Origin: Akkermansiaceae bacterium
GTDB taxonomy: Bacteria > Verrucomicrobiota > Verrucomicrobiia > Verrucomicrobiales > Akkermansiaceae
Assembly (NCBI GenBank): GCA_013041925.1
Contig: JABDRB010000026.1
Span: 1-64,000, forward strand
DNA: 64,000 nt
Reading direction: 5' to 3'
Shown here one piece after another: positions 44,520 to 53,670 of the stretch. The translations under genes and the position numbers were made by a program. Within the stretch, counting starts at the first letter, position 1; each line of letters opens with the position of its first letter. The notes beneath the pieces were generated by a model. It searched no databases. It was not told the DNA's origin and worked only from the letters and a program-made list of their open reading frames with translations.

Positions 44520-46169
44520 TCACTCAAGCAGGCTCTCTGCCATCGCGCGAGCTTGTTGACCGCCACCACCAAGCATGCGCACCAACTCGTCGATTCGCTC
44601 CTCGCCAGCTACCGGCACCATGCGCGAGCACGTTCGCCCGTCATCGACATCCTTGCTGACCAAAAAATGATGATCGGCGACCGCAGCCACCTGAGGAAAA
44701 TGAGTGATGGCGACCACCTGATGCTGCTGACCAAGACGTGCCATCTTTTCACCCACCGCTCGGGCAATCTCACCCCCGACATTGGCGTCAATTTCATCAA
44801 ATACCATCAGTGGTGTGGCATCCTGCTCAGCAAGCGCGCTTTTGACCGAAAGCATCACCCGTGAAATCTCACCGCTGGAACCAATCTGACGCAGAGCCTT
44901 CAGCGGCTCACCCAGGTTGGGTCCAAATTCAAATTCCACATCCTCAAGTCCACTCGCCTCAGGCTTGGCGTGCGCAACCAAGCGCACTTCAAATGCCGCC
45001 TGCCTGAAGCCTAGCTCCTTCAAATGCGATGAAATATCCTTGGCCAGTCGAGGGGCCGACGTCCGACGTAGCTCACTGAGCTTCGCCCCATCGCCATCCA
45101 CCACCACACGGGCAGCGTCCACATCAGCCTGAAGTTGCTCGAGATGTTCCGCACGATTTTCCACCGAGTCGAGCCGCTGTGCCACCTCCTCACGGTGACG
45201 AAGCACATCATCCAGTCTGGGACCATATTTACGTTTCAAGGATTCCAGCGTGTTAATCCGTTCACCTAGCCGATCGAACTCAGCAGGATCCGTGTTGAGG
45301 TCATCGAGGTAATGGGAAAGCCCACTCTCCATTTCCTGAAGCTCAAGCACCGTCCTCTCTACCCCCTCAAGCGTATCCCGCAGGGAGGGGTCCAATCGCT
45401 CCAGATCCCGACTCATTTTTTGCAAGTAGCCCAAGCGGTCCAACAAGGAGTCGTCCCCCCCCGACAACAAACCGACCGCGCTACCAACTCGTTCGACGAG
45501 GTGAGAGCTGTTTGCTGCGCGTTGGTAGTCCGACTCAAGATCTGCCTCTTCGGAGGGATCGGGGTGAGCCGCATCAATCTCCTCGAGTTGATGCCGCAAA
45601 AGATCAAGCTCACGCTCCCCCTGCATCCCAGCCGATTGAAAAGCATGCAAGGCGTCCGACTTCTGTCGCCAATCTTTCCAGGCAGCCCGATAAGTATCCC
45701 TCACGCCAATGGCACCCGCATACGCATCGAGCATCACAAGCTGCCGATCGATCGAAAGCAACCCCTGATGATCGTGCGGGCCGTGAAGATCCACCAAATA
45801 CCCCCCCAGCTTCTTTAATAAACTCAACGTCGCTGGCGAATGATTGACAAATTGTTTGTTTGTCGACTGCCCGACGACACGTTTCACAATCAACTGTCCC
45901 CCCTCACAAGGGTCCATGCCAGCATCTTCCAAAACGGCATTAACTACTGGGGCATTGGCCAAATCAAAAACAGCCTCAACCTTACACGACACCTCGCCGG
46001 TGCGGATCAGCCCTTTATCCGCCCTCTCCCCCAGAATAAGTTTCAGCGCTCCGACAATGACGGATTTACCCGCACCCGTCTCACCGGTGACACCGATCAA
46101 CCCACGCTCCAACTGCCATTCGAGCTCATCGACAAGAGCCAGATTCTTGATTTTCAGTAAACTTAACAT
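44520..46169 (-). CDS. recN: DNA repair protein RecN
   Basis: 549 residues from the ATG ending at 46169 (MLSLLKIKNLALVDELEWQL), which matches the universal RecN start; a longer in-frame extension would overlap the divergent gene. Walker A VTGETGAGKSVIVGALKLIL near residue 30; a DLHGPHDHQGLL-type motif (Q-loop region); a long coiled-coil middle (about 150-360); SSGEISRVMLSVKSAL (signature motif) and VFDEIDANVGGEIA (Walker B), then AITHFPQVAAVADHHFLVSK. RecN is an SMC-like ATPase that holds broken DNA for RecA-dependent repair. Cytoplasmic. In many bacteria it is SOS-controlled; a 7-bp inverted repeat lies between this gene and the divergent metallo-hydrolase. Confidence 0.95.
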   Translation of the reverse strand: MLSLLKIKNLALVDELEWQLERGLIGVTGETGAGKSVIVGALKLILGERADKGLIRTGEVSCKVEAVFDLANAPVVNAVLEDAGMDPCEGGQLIVKRVVGQSTNKQFVNHSPATLSLLKKLGGYLVDLHGPHDHQGLLSIDRQLVMLDAYAGAIGVRDTYRAAWKDWRQKSDALHAFQSAGMQGERELDLLRHQLEEIDAAHPDPSEEADLESDYQRAANSSHLVERVGSAVGLLSGGDDSLLDRLGYLQKMSRDLERLDPSLRDTLEGVERTVLELQEMESGLSHYLDDLNTDPAEFDRLGERINTLESLKRKYGPRLDDVLRHREEVAQRLDSVENRAEHLEQLQADVDAARVVVDGDGAKLSELRRTSAPRLAKDISSHLKELGFRQAAFEVRLVAHAKPEASGLEDVEFEFGPNLGEPLKALRQIGSSGEISRVMLSVKSALAEQDATPLMVFDEIDANVGGEIARAVGEKMARLGQQHQVVAITHFPQVAAVADHHFLVSKDVDDGRTCSRMVPVAGEERIDELVRMLGGGGQQARAMAESLLE

Positions 46170-46186
46170 GCTTTTTTTCTCTTCTT

Positions 46187-46203
46187 CGCCAATCTCATTG
46201 GCG
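46187..46203. promoter_or_regulatory. Inverted repeat in the recN/metallo-hydrolase divergent region
   Basis: CGCCAAT-CTC-ATTGGCG, a perfect 7-bp inverted repeat with a 3-bp centre, 18 bp upstream of the recN ATG and 33 bp upstream of the divergent TTG start. Its place between divergent genes makes it an operator candidate, but no known LexA consensus is matched. Confidence 0.3.
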
Positions 46204-46236
46204 CTGCGGGCGTAATTATGCCAAGCTTTCCCCAAG

Positions 46237-47040
46237 TTGAAACCTGAAACTTCACTCACCTTCCTCGGCACCAGCACTTCCACCGGCGTCCCTGTCATCG
46301 GCTGCCGCTGTATCACCTGCTGCTCAAACGACCCAAAGCTGACTCGGACCCGATCGTCCATCCACCTTCAGACGCCGGATTTCTCCATCCTCGTCGATAG
46401 TGGCCCGGACCTAAGAGAACAAGCACTGCGCGAAAATCTCGCCCGCGTCGATGCCGTGCTTTACACCCATGCCCACCTCGATCACATCACCGGCTTTGAC
46501 GAACTTCGTGCCTTCTGCTGGCACCGTGATGCCCCCCTGCCGCTTTACGGGTCTGCCGATTGCCTTGCCGAGCTCAAGCGTATTTTCAGCTGGGCCTTCC
46601 TCCCCACCAATACCTATCGAGGCTATATCAAACCTGACCCGATCGAAACCACGGGACCCATTCAGTTTGGAAAACTCACCGTCACCCCTGTGCCCGTCAT
46701 CCATGGCTCGATGAAAACGCAAGGCTATCGCTTCGACTATCCCGGCACCCCATCCATCGCCTACCTGCCAGATGTCAAAACCATCCCCAGCGAAAGCCGA
46801 CCACTGCTTCTCGATATTCCCGTGCTTATCATCGATGCCTTACACCGGCGTGAACACGCCACCCACATGAATCTCACCGAAGCCCTCGCCACCTCAGAGG
46901 AACTCGGTGCTCAACAGGTCTACCTCACCCACCTCTCTCATGAACTCGATGTCACCGAAGCTCAACATGAGTTACCCAGCCACATCCAGTTCGCCCACGA
47001 CGGATTAAAACTCCATTTTCCATTGGACGCGTCTGTCTAG
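46237..47040 (+). CDS. PhnP-like metallo-beta-lactamase-fold hydrolase
   Basis: 267 residues. The start must be TTG at 46237: the frame has a TAA at 46213, no ATG between, and the homologous sequence begins at once (LTFLGTSTSTGVPVIGC). Cys cluster CRCITCC followed by RTRSS matches the extra structural zinc site of PhnP-type enzymes. The metal motif YTHAHLDHITGFDELR (HxHxDH) and later VIHGSMKTQGYRFDY, IAYLPDVK, IIDALHRREHATHMN and THLSHE complete the two-metal site. The family includes phosphodiesterases and related hydrolases acting on cyclic phosphates; exact substrate unknown. Cytoplasmic; divergent from recN, 28 bp before the TIGR03790 gene. Confidence 0.88.
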   Translation: MKPETSLTFLGTSTSTGVPVIGCRCITCCSNDPKLTRTRSSIHLQTPDFSILVDSGPDLREQALRENLARVDAVLYTHAHLDHITGFDELRAFCWHRDAPLPLYGSADCLAELKRIFSWAFLPTNTYRGYIKPDPIETTGPIQFGKLTVTPVPVIHGSMKTQGYRFDYPGTPSIAYLPDVKTIPSESRPLLLDIPVLIIDALHRREHATHMNLTEALATSEELGAQQVYLTHLSHELDVTEAQHELPSHIQFAHDGLKLHFPLDASV

Positions 47041-47068
47041 AGACTTACCTTCCTCCTTCCCAACGCTT

Positions 47069-48643
47069 ATGAAATCCGTTTTTGTCATCCTCACCCTCAC
47101 CGCTAGTCTTCTGACGGCCGCTCCCATCGCGCCCAAAAACGTTGCGGTGCTCTACAACAGCCAAATCGCCGAGTCCAAAAATTTGGCCGAATTTTACGCC
47201 AAAGCACGGGAAATCCCGATGCAAAACCTGATCGGACTGCCACTACCCGACTCAGCACAAATCAGCCGCAAGGACTACGACGCCAAGCTCCGCGACCCAC
47301 TGAGAAAAGCTTTCATCGACCGCGGTTGGTGGTCGATGGGAAAAACCCCGCAAGGGAAACGAGTGACGATCTCCACCAAAATCACCACCCTGGTCTGCAT
47401 GCGTGGTGTGCCGTTCAAAATACCGAGGTCTGCCATCAGCCCAAGCAAAGAAACCAGTAAAAAACTACCCGCCACCATTGCCAAAAATAACGAAGCGGCG
47501 GTCGACTCGGAACTCTCCGCACTCGGACAATACGGCGCTCCCATCCATGGAGCGCTCAATAACCCCTATTACAAAAAAGACCAACCTTTTTCAGAGTCAG
47601 GAATCCCCTTCATGCTGCTCGTAGGACGGATCGACGCCCCTGATTTCACCCTCTGCAAACGCATGATCACCGATGCCATTGCTACCGAATCGCGCGGCCT
47701 CTGGGGGATGTGCTACCTCGATCTTGCCAAAAAAGGCGGCGGCTACGCTATCGGTGACCAATGGCTCGAAATCATCGCCCAACTCAATAGAACCACCGGA
47801 ATCCCGACCGTGATCGACCGCAACAAACAAACATTCACCACCAACTATCCGATGAATGACGCCGCCCTCTATTACGGCTGGTACACCACCCACAAAAATG
47901 GCCCTCTGCTCAACCCCGAATTCCGCTTCCGCCGTGGCGCCATTGCCGTCCACCTGCACTCTTACAGCGCTAGCAACTTGCGTAACGCCAACAAAAATTG
48001 GACCGGTCCCATCCTTGCCAAGGGTGCCGCCGCTACCGTGGGTAATATTTACGAACCTTACCTTCACATGACCCACCATTTTGACATCCTCCACGATCGA
48101 CTTCTCAAGGGTTATTCTCTGATCGAGGCCGCCTACATGGCCATGCCTATGAGCTCGTGGCAGAGTGTCGTTTTAGGCGACCCCCTCTACCGGCCGTTCA
48201 TCCACCTCAATGGCTCAGGAAAAAAAGACCCCGAGGACCGCGACTACCGCGCGATCCGCATCGCCAATGAACGCTGGGGCAATGACCCAGATCATATGGT
48301 CAAAAAAATCCGCACCGCCGCCGCCGCCAAAACCAACGCACGGCTCTACGAATACCTCGGACTCTGGCACCGTGATCAAAAAAAACCCGAGGTCGCCATC
48401 GCCTTTTTCCAAACCGCCAGCAAAAAACACATCAAGAAGTCCGACCGCCTTCGCCAATGGCTCTATACCGCCGATATTCACCGCCAGAACGGAAACAAAT
48501 CCCTCGCCATCGCCACCTTGAAAAAAGCAAAGGAAACCATCGGCAACATCCCCGAATCCCAAACCACCCAAGCGCTGCTTAACATTCTCGACCCCCCAGC
48601 ACCACCACCCGCAACGCCCAAAAAAACGTCACCAAAGAAATAA
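47069..48643 (+). CDS. Exported TIGR03790-family protein, unknown function
   Basis: 524 residues. Signal peptide MKSVFVILTLTASLLTAAP. Sequence features I associate with TIGR03790: NVAVLYNSQIAESKNLAEFY near the N terminus, LVCMRGVPFKI, AAVDSELSALG, MLLVGRIDAP, ALYYGWYT, GAIAVHLHSYSASNL and WTGPILAKGAAATVGNIYEPYL, SSWQSVVLGDPLYRPF. The Gly/Asp/Cys pattern is reminiscent of caspase/gingipain-like folds, but no catalytic role is established. The C-terminal 120 residues look TPR-like (YEYLGLWHRDQKKPEVAIAF, TADIHRQNGNKSLAIATLKK) and end in a Pro/Lys tail. Likely periplasmic. It is 28 bp after the metallo-hydrolase and 41 bp before deoC, so possibly in one transcript. Confidence 0.75.
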   Translation: MKSVFVILTLTASLLTAAPIAPKNVAVLYNSQIAESKNLAEFYAKAREIPMQNLIGLPLPDSAQISRKDYDAKLRDPLRKAFIDRGWWSMGKTPQGKRVTISTKITTLVCMRGVPFKIPRSAISPSKETSKKLPATIAKNNEAAVDSELSALGQYGAPIHGALNNPYYKKDQPFSESGIPFMLLVGRIDAPDFTLCKRMITDAIATESRGLWGMCYLDLAKKGGGYAIGDQWLEIIAQLNRTTGIPTVIDRNKQTFTTNYPMNDAALYYGWYTTHKNGPLLNPEFRFRRGAIAVHLHSYSASNLRNANKNWTGPILAKGAAATVGNIYEPYLHMTHHFDILHDRLLKGYSLIEAAYMAMPMSSWQSVVLGDPLYRPFIHLNGSGKKDPEDRDYRAIRIANERWGNDPDHMVKKIRTAAAAKTNARLYEYLGLWHRDQKKPEVAIAFFQTASKKHIKKSDRLRQWLYTADIHRQNGNKSLAIATLKKAKETIGNIPESQTTQALLNILDPPAPPPATPKKTSPKK

Positions 48644-48684
48644 TCACGCCCCTCGCCAAGGAATCATCCCCACCTCTCACTGAC

Positions 48685-49371
48685 ATGAAAGAATATACGC
48701 AACAAGAGGTCGCTGCGACCATCGACCATGCCGTCCTGAAACCGGAACTCACCGATACCGACGTCAAAGAGCACGCTGCGATGTGCATCGAAAACAGCGT
48801 CTTCAGCATGTGCGTCAAGCCGTGTGATGTCAAATTAGCCGTCGCATTATTAAAGGATTCCCCGGTCAAAGTTTCCTGTGTGTTGAGCTTCCCACACGGA
48901 GCCGACACAACTGCAACCAAAGCGTTCCAAGCGCAACAAGCGATCGATGACGGCGTGGATGAAATCGACATGGTCATGAATATTGGAAAATTCATGTCAG
49001 AGGATTTTGATTACGTCAAAAACGATATCACCGCCGTGGTCGACATCGCCCACCCACACCATGTCCTCGTGAAAGTCATTCAGGAAAGTGGATACCTTTC
49101 ACATCAGCAGATTACAAAAGCTTGTGAGATTTCCCATGAAGCGGGCGCTGACTTTGTAAAAACATCAACAGGATTCGGCCCGGGGTCAGCGACCACAGAA
49201 ACGATTGATACCATGATAAAATCCGTGGGGGACAAAATGCAAGTGAAGGCATCCGGGGGCATCCGCACATGGCAGCAGGCTGTCGATTTTTTAGAACAGG
49301 GCGCCGATCGTCTGGGGGTCGGATCCACGGAAGCCGTGCTCCATGGAGCAGACGCTCAAGGAGATTATTAA
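48685..49371 (+). CDS. deoC: Deoxyribose-phosphate aldolase
   Basis: 228 residues, usual length. TIDHAVLKPELTD near the start; CVLSFPHGADTTATKAFQA; DEIDMVMNIG, with the Asp of the proton relay; ADFVKTSTGFGPGSAT, with the Schiff-base Lys; VKASGGIRTW, with the second Lys; ADRLGVGST phosphate site. It cleaves 2-deoxyribose-5-phosphate to glyceraldehyde-3-phosphate and acetaldehyde in nucleoside catabolism. Cytoplasmic. No other nucleoside genes are adjacent; neighbours are a TIGR03790 gene and a sulfatase on the same strand. Confidence 0.95.
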   Translation: MKEYTQQEVAATIDHAVLKPELTDTDVKEHAAMCIENSVFSMCVKPCDVKLAVALLKDSPVKVSCVLSFPHGADTTATKAFQAQQAIDDGVDEIDMVMNIGKFMSEDFDYVKNDITAVVDIAHPHHVLVKVIQESGYLSHQQITKACEISHEAGADFVKTSTGFGPGSATTETIDTMIKSVGDKMQVKASGGIRTWQQAVDFLEQGADRLGVGSTEAVLHGADAQGDY

Positions 49372-49417
49372 CCCACAAGCAACGTCACCCCACCATACAA
49401 CCACCATCCCACATACC

Positions 49418-51085
49418 ATGCATTTCCTTTTCAAATCCACAGCCATCATTGCCGCATCATGGTTTATCACACCGCTAGCTATGGCAAAGCCGACAAGCTC
49501 AAAAGCGACCAGCCGACCCAATATCTTGGTTGTCATGGTCGATGACCTCGGGTTCTCCGACCTCGGATGTTACGGCAGTGAAATCCAGACCCCCACGCTC
49601 GACCGCCTTGCGGCAAATGGCTTACGCTTTTCCCAGTTCTACAACACCGCCAAGTGCCACTCCTCGCGCGTCTCGCTGTTGTCCGGCCAATACTGCATCC
49701 AGGCTGGCGATGTCCATCTCAGCAAGGCCGTCACCTCGGCTGAAGTTCTCGGCAAGGCGGGGTATTTCACCATGATGACCGGCAAGTGGCACCTCAAAAA
49801 AGAGCCCACCGATTTCGGTTTCGACCGCTATTTCGGGCACCTCAGCGGTGCCTGTAACTTTTACAAAGGTGATAACACCTTCCGCCTCAACGGAGAGAAA
49901 TGGAACGTCCCTAAAGAGGGTTTTTACACCACTATCGCCGATGTCGACCACGCCATCCATTTCCTCGGCGAAGCACGGAAGTCAGAAAAACCATGGTATC
50001 TCTACATCGCATTCAACGCACCCCACGCCCCCCTTCAACCACTCAAAGAGGACTATGAAAAATACCAAGGCCATTATACCAAAGGCTGGGACGTCATCCG
50101 CAATGCCCGCTTAAAAAAACAACGTGACCTTGGGCTCTTTGGTAAAAAACTCACCGAGTCACCACGCCCCGATCACATCCAAGCGTGGGACACGCTCAGC
50201 GCCGACTGGAAAATATTCGAAGAAAAGCGCATGATGGCACTCGCCGGAATGATCGACCGCGTCGACCAGGAACTCGGCCGCTTAGTCGCCAATCTTGAGG
50301 CAGCTGGTGAACTGGACAATACCATGATCCTTTTTATCTCCGACAACGGTGCCTGCCCATACGACCGTAAACGCAGCCAACGAAAAATTGAAGAAATGCC
50401 CTACAACCCTAACGTAACATGGGCCGACAGCACCGGATGGGCGTGGATGCGCAATAGTCCGTTTCAGTTCTACAAACAAAACCAGTTTGAAGGTGGGATC
50501 AGCACGCCGGCAATCGTCCACTGGCCAGCCGGACTTCAAACCAAAATCGGATCAATCATCCACGACCCAGCCCACATCATCGACGTCCTGCCTACCTTGT
50601 CCGAAATCGGCAAGGCTCCGATTCCTGACAGCTGGCCAGGCCGTCATCTCAACCCCGTCTCGGGAGTCTCTCTCGCACCTATCTTTGCTGGTAAAAGCTT
50701 GAATAAACGCCCCCCGATTCACCTCCTCTATGAAAGTGACCGCGGGCTGCGCATCGGCGACTGGAAACTCGTCAGCTTTAAAAGCCAACCATGGGAACTC
50801 TACAACATGGCCAACGACCGCACCGAACTCAACAACCTCGCATCTAAGGAGCCGGAACGTTTGAAAACAATGATCAAGGAATGGCACCGCATGGCGGTCG
50901 ATCAGCTGCAAGCACCCGCCCATCTTCGCAAGCCAGTGGCTGCGGAAGCAAAACCCCACACCCACCGCGAGTGGAGCGACCACAGCAAAGGCCCGACCGA
51001 GGCCGGCCCGAAAAAGACCAAATCACGCCGTATCAAAAGAAAAACCAAATTCAAAAAGACAATGCCTCTCCAAGGAAGCGAATAA
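49418..51085 (+). CDS. Exported type I sulfatase with unusual CHSSR activation motif
   Basis: 555 residues from the ATG at 49418, 46 bp after deoC, which begins a signal peptide (FKSTAIIAASWFITPLAMA); an upstream in-frame start would overlap deoC. PNILVVMVDDLGFSDLGCYG is the N-terminal metal site; TPTLDRLAANGLRFSQFYN leads into AKCHSSRVSLLSGQY with the formylglycine Cys at residue 80. Other motifs: MTGKWHLKKEP, HAPLQP, LFISDNGACPYD, STPAIVHWPAG. The C terminus is Lys/Arg-rich (KTKSRRIKRKTKFKKT). The motif is C-x-S-S-R rather than C-x-P/A-x-R, so conversion to formylglycine is uncertain. Substrate unknown. Confidence 0.9.
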   Translation: MHFLFKSTAIIAASWFITPLAMAKPTSSKATSRPNILVVMVDDLGFSDLGCYGSEIQTPTLDRLAANGLRFSQFYNTAKCHSSRVSLLSGQYCIQAGDVHLSKAVTSAEVLGKAGYFTMMTGKWHLKKEPTDFGFDRYFGHLSGACNFYKGDNTFRLNGEKWNVPKEGFYTTIADVDHAIHFLGEARKSEKPWYLYIAFNAPHAPLQPLKEDYEKYQGHYTKGWDVIRNARLKKQRDLGLFGKKLTESPRPDHIQAWDTLSADWKIFEEKRMMALAGMIDRVDQELGRLVANLEAAGELDNTMILFISDNGACPYDRKRSQRKIEEMPYNPNVTWADSTGWAWMRNSPFQFYKQNQFEGGISTPAIVHWPAGLQTKIGSIIHDPAHIIDVLPTLSEIGKAPIPDSWPGRHLNPVSGVSLAPIFAGKSLNKRPPIHLLYESDRGLRIGDWKLVSFKSQPWELYNMANDRTELNNLASKEPERLKTMIKEWHRMAVDQLQAPAHLRKPVAAEAKPHTHREWSDHSKGPTEAGPKKTKSRRIKRKTKFKKTMPLQGSE

Positions 51086-51182
51086 CAACTTAGCTCGAAT
51101 CCCCCATCATCTCAGAGAGACAAACCCATACCCACACCGTGGGCACGCCGCAACGGGAGAGAGCCTCAGATTATTTGATCCC

Positions 51183-51956
51183 ATGCATCCCTCCATCAAA
51201 AAATCAAACATCCTTATCATCATCGCTGTGCTTCTCAACACAGCCTACGCCCAATCTCCTGAGCTAGTCAAAAAACAGAAACCCACGACCAGAGCCATTA
51301 CCCCAGCCCATCGATTGGCATATAAAGGCTGGAGAGAACGTCACGAACAAATCGTCCAAAAAGTAAAAACGAGTGACCCTAAGCTCGTCATGATTGGAGA
51401 TTCCATCACCCACAATCTGGATAGACCTGACCGCGCAGGCCTGCGGAAACAATACCTGGATCAATACAACACGATTAACATCGGCATTTCAGGAGACCGA
51501 ACGGAAAATGTCATCTGGCGATTACAAAATGGCGCATTCGACGGCATCAAACCGAAAGTTGCCACTCTCTTAATCGGAACCAATAATACCGATGGCAACC
51601 ACTACCTGCACATCAGCACACCCGATCAACTCGCCGCCGGCATATGGAAAATTTGCTCTATTGTCAGAAAGATGTCGCCGGATACAGAGATCGTGTTGCT
51701 GGGAATTCTCCCCTACGGATACAAGCCGAATCACAGGGACGAAATCAACAAGGCCACCAACAAAATCATCTCCCGATTCGCCGCTAAAGATCCCCAAATC
51801 CACTACCACGACCTCGGCTACCTCTTTCTCAAAGATCACGGCAGGGTCAACGTCCGAGGCGACCTGATGCCCGATTACCTCCACCCCAACGTCCAGGGCG
51901 AAACCCTGATCCTCAAAACCCTCGCCCCGGTCATCTCAAAGTTGATGCGAAAATAA
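51183..51956 (+). CDS. Exported GDSL/SGNH hydrolase (acetylhydrolase-like)
   Basis: 257 residues. Signal peptide ILIIIAVLLNTAYAQ. SGNH blocks: KLVMIGDSITHNL (block I, Ser), INIGISGDRTENV (block II Gly), TLLIGTNNTDGN (block III Asn), and MPDYLHPNVQGE (block V Asp-x-x-His). It resembles platelet-activating-factor acetylhydrolase gamma-type enzymes, which in bacterial glycan clusters often act as carbohydrate deacetylases. It follows the CHSSR sulfatase by about 100 bp on the same strand, so a joint role in removing sulfate and acetyl groups is plausible but inferred. Predicted periplasmic. Confidence 0.9.
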   Translation: MHPSIKKSNILIIIAVLLNTAYAQSPELVKKQKPTTRAITPAHRLAYKGWRERHEQIVQKVKTSDPKLVMIGDSITHNLDRPDRAGLRKQYLDQYNTINIGISGDRTENVIWRLQNGAFDGIKPKVATLLIGTNNTDGNHYLHISTPDQLAAGIWKICSIVRKMSPDTEIVLLGILPYGYKPNHRDEINKATNKIISRFAAKDPQIHYHDLGYLFLKDHGRVNVRGDLMPDYLHPNVQGETLILKTLAPVISKLMRK

Positions 51957-52026
51957 CGCCGAAGGCCTAGGGACCGTTGTAGGGAGGAGGGACACCCCCT
52001 ATTCTCCCCCCAGAATCCTGTCAAAT

Positions 52027-52056
52027 TTGCGTATTAGGCCGGAATTGGGGTAGATT
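52027..52056 (+). promoter_or_regulatory. Weak sigma-70-like promoter candidate for leuC operon
   Basis: TTGCGT (52027-52032) and TAGATT (52051-52056) with an 18-bp spacer, in the 276-bp gap before leuC. Both boxes match consensus only partly. The resulting leader of about 170 nt shows no leucine-rich leader peptide and no clear attenuator. Confidence 0.2.
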
Positions 52057-52232
52057 TTTCAACTTTAGGATGGCAACTTCCACCAATCTCCCATTACATC
52101 CGCGCGCGACGCAAACGGGAACCGACACATCCACCACCCTCCCATCAGCCCCACTGACAAGGGGGAAACTCTGGATAGCATCGCCATTCCCCCACTACAT
52201 TTCCCCACTAACTACCAACTACCAGCACTACC

Positions 52233-53636
52233 ATGGCAAAGACTTTATTCGATAAAATTTGGGATGCGCACGTTGTGACAGAAGTCTCAGACGGGCCGAC
52301 ACAACTCTACATTGACCGTCAGTTCGCACACGAAGTCACATCGCCACAGGCATTCAATGGCTTGAGGGAGCGTGGATTAAGCGTGCTTCACCCAGAAAAA
52401 ACGATCGCCACACCCGACCATAACATCCCAACCTGGGATCAGGACAAGCCGATCGCCGACCCAATCTCCAAATTCCAGGTGGAAACGCTCACCAAAAACT
52501 GTGAGGAATTCGGCATCACCCTCTACGAACTGGGCAACAACAAGAACGGTATCGTCCACGTGGTTGGACCTGAAAATGGCTACACGCTTCCCGGAATGAC
52601 CATCGTTTGCGGCGACAGCCACACGTCCACCCACGGTGCCTTCGGCACGATCGCCTTCGGTATCGGCACCAGCGAGGTCGAAATGGTGCTGGCGAGCCAG
52701 TGTATCCTCCAGCCGCGCCCGAAACGCATGCTCATCAGCATCGACGGCGAGCTCGACAAGGGAGTGGCCGCCAAGGACATCATCCTCTACATCATCTCGA
52801 AATTATCCACCGGTGGCGCCACCGGGTATTTTGTTGAATTTGCCGGCTCTGCTATCACCTCACTGTCGATGGAAGCCCGCATGACACTCTGTAACATGAG
52901 TATCGAAATGGGTGCCCGCGGCGGATTGATCGCGCCAGACCAAACGACATTCGATTACATCGAAGGCCGCGAGTTTGCCCCGAAGGGAGCCGACTGGGAC
53001 AAGGCACTGGACTACTGGAATACTCTGAAAACCGATGACGATGCCGAGTTCGACAAGGCCCACTATTTCAAAGCGTCCGACATCGAGCCCATGATCACCT
53101 ATGGCACCAACCCTGGAATGGGCGTCGGCATCACCGGCTCGATCCCGACCCTCGCCGACATCGACGAGGCAGGGCAAGCCTCGTTTAAACAATCCATGCA
53201 ATACATGGGATTTGAGCCGGGTGACCAGATGATCGGCAAAAAAATCGATTATGTCTTTGTCGGTTCCTGCACCAACGGCCGGATCGAAGACCTCAGAACG
53301 TTCTGCAACTTTATCAAAGGCAAAAAGAAAGCCGACGACGTGGTCGCATGGATTGTCCCTGGCAGCCGCCAGGTGGAGAAACAAGCCACCGAAGAAGGTC
53401 TCATCCAAATCATGAAGGAAGCAGGGTTTGTCATGCGCCAGCCCGGATGCTCAGCCTGTCTCGCCATGAACGATGACAAGGTGCCCGCCGGCAAATACAG
53501 TGTTTCCACATCGAACCGGAACTTCGAAGGTCGTCAAGGCCCCGGAGCTCGGACATTGTTGTCCAGCGTGCTGACCGCCGCAGCCGCAGCCGTTACCGGA
53601 GTCGTCACCGACCCCAGAACCATGCTGAACAAATAA
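52233..53636 (+). CDS. leuC: 3-isopropylmalate dehydratase large subunit
   Basis: 467 residues, the usual length for the bacterial LeuC type. Aconitase-superfamily motifs: [12 protein letters not shown] at the start, [54 protein letters not shown] and [13 protein letters not shown], the last two holding the [4Fe-4S] cysteines. With LeuD it isomerises 2-isopropylmalate to 3-isopropylmalate, and the same pair acts on citramalate. First gene of leuC-leuD-citramalate synthase-leuB. The start has no Shine-Dalgarno sequence and an A/C-rich leader ending ACCATGG. Confidence 0.97.
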   Translation: MAKTLFDKIWDAHVVTEVSDGPTQLYIDRQFAHEVTSPQAFNGLRERGLSVLHPEKTIATPDHNIPTWDQDKPIADPISKFQVETLTKNCEEFGITLYELGNNKNGIVHVVGPENGYTLPGMTIVCGDSHTSTHGAFGTIAFGIGTSEVEMVLASQCILQPRPKRMLISIDGELDKGVAAKDIILYIISKLSTGGATGYFVEFAGSAITSLSMEARMTLCNMSIEMGARGGLIAPDQTTFDYIEGREFAPKGADWDKALDYWNTLKTDDDAEFDKAHYFKASDIEPMITYGTNPGMGVGITGSIPTLADIDEAGQASFKQSMQYMGFEPGDQMIGKKIDYVFVGSCTNGRIEDLRTFCNFIKGKKKADDVVAWIVPGSRQVEKQATEEGLIQIMKEAGFVMRQPGCSACLAMNDDKVPAGKYSVSTSNRNFEGRQGPGARTLLSSVLTAAAAAVTGVVTDPRTMLNK

Positions 53637-53670
53637 TCCCCTTCCACCAACTCCAGCAACCATCAAAACC

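Noticed and set aside
44520-46361. Longer recN start at 46361
   Set aside because: It would overlap the divergent metallo-hydrolase gene by over 120 bp, while the start at 46169 matches the usual RecN N terminus.
49343-49417. Upstream start of the CHSSR sulfatase overlapping deoC
   Set aside because: It adds a non-hydrophobic segment before the signal peptide and overlaps deoC.
52070-52255. 61-codon open frame in the leuC leader as a leader peptide for attenuation
   Set aside because: It is Thr/Pro/Ser-rich with no run of Leu, Ile or Val codons and overlaps the leuC start; no terminator-antiterminator pair was seen.
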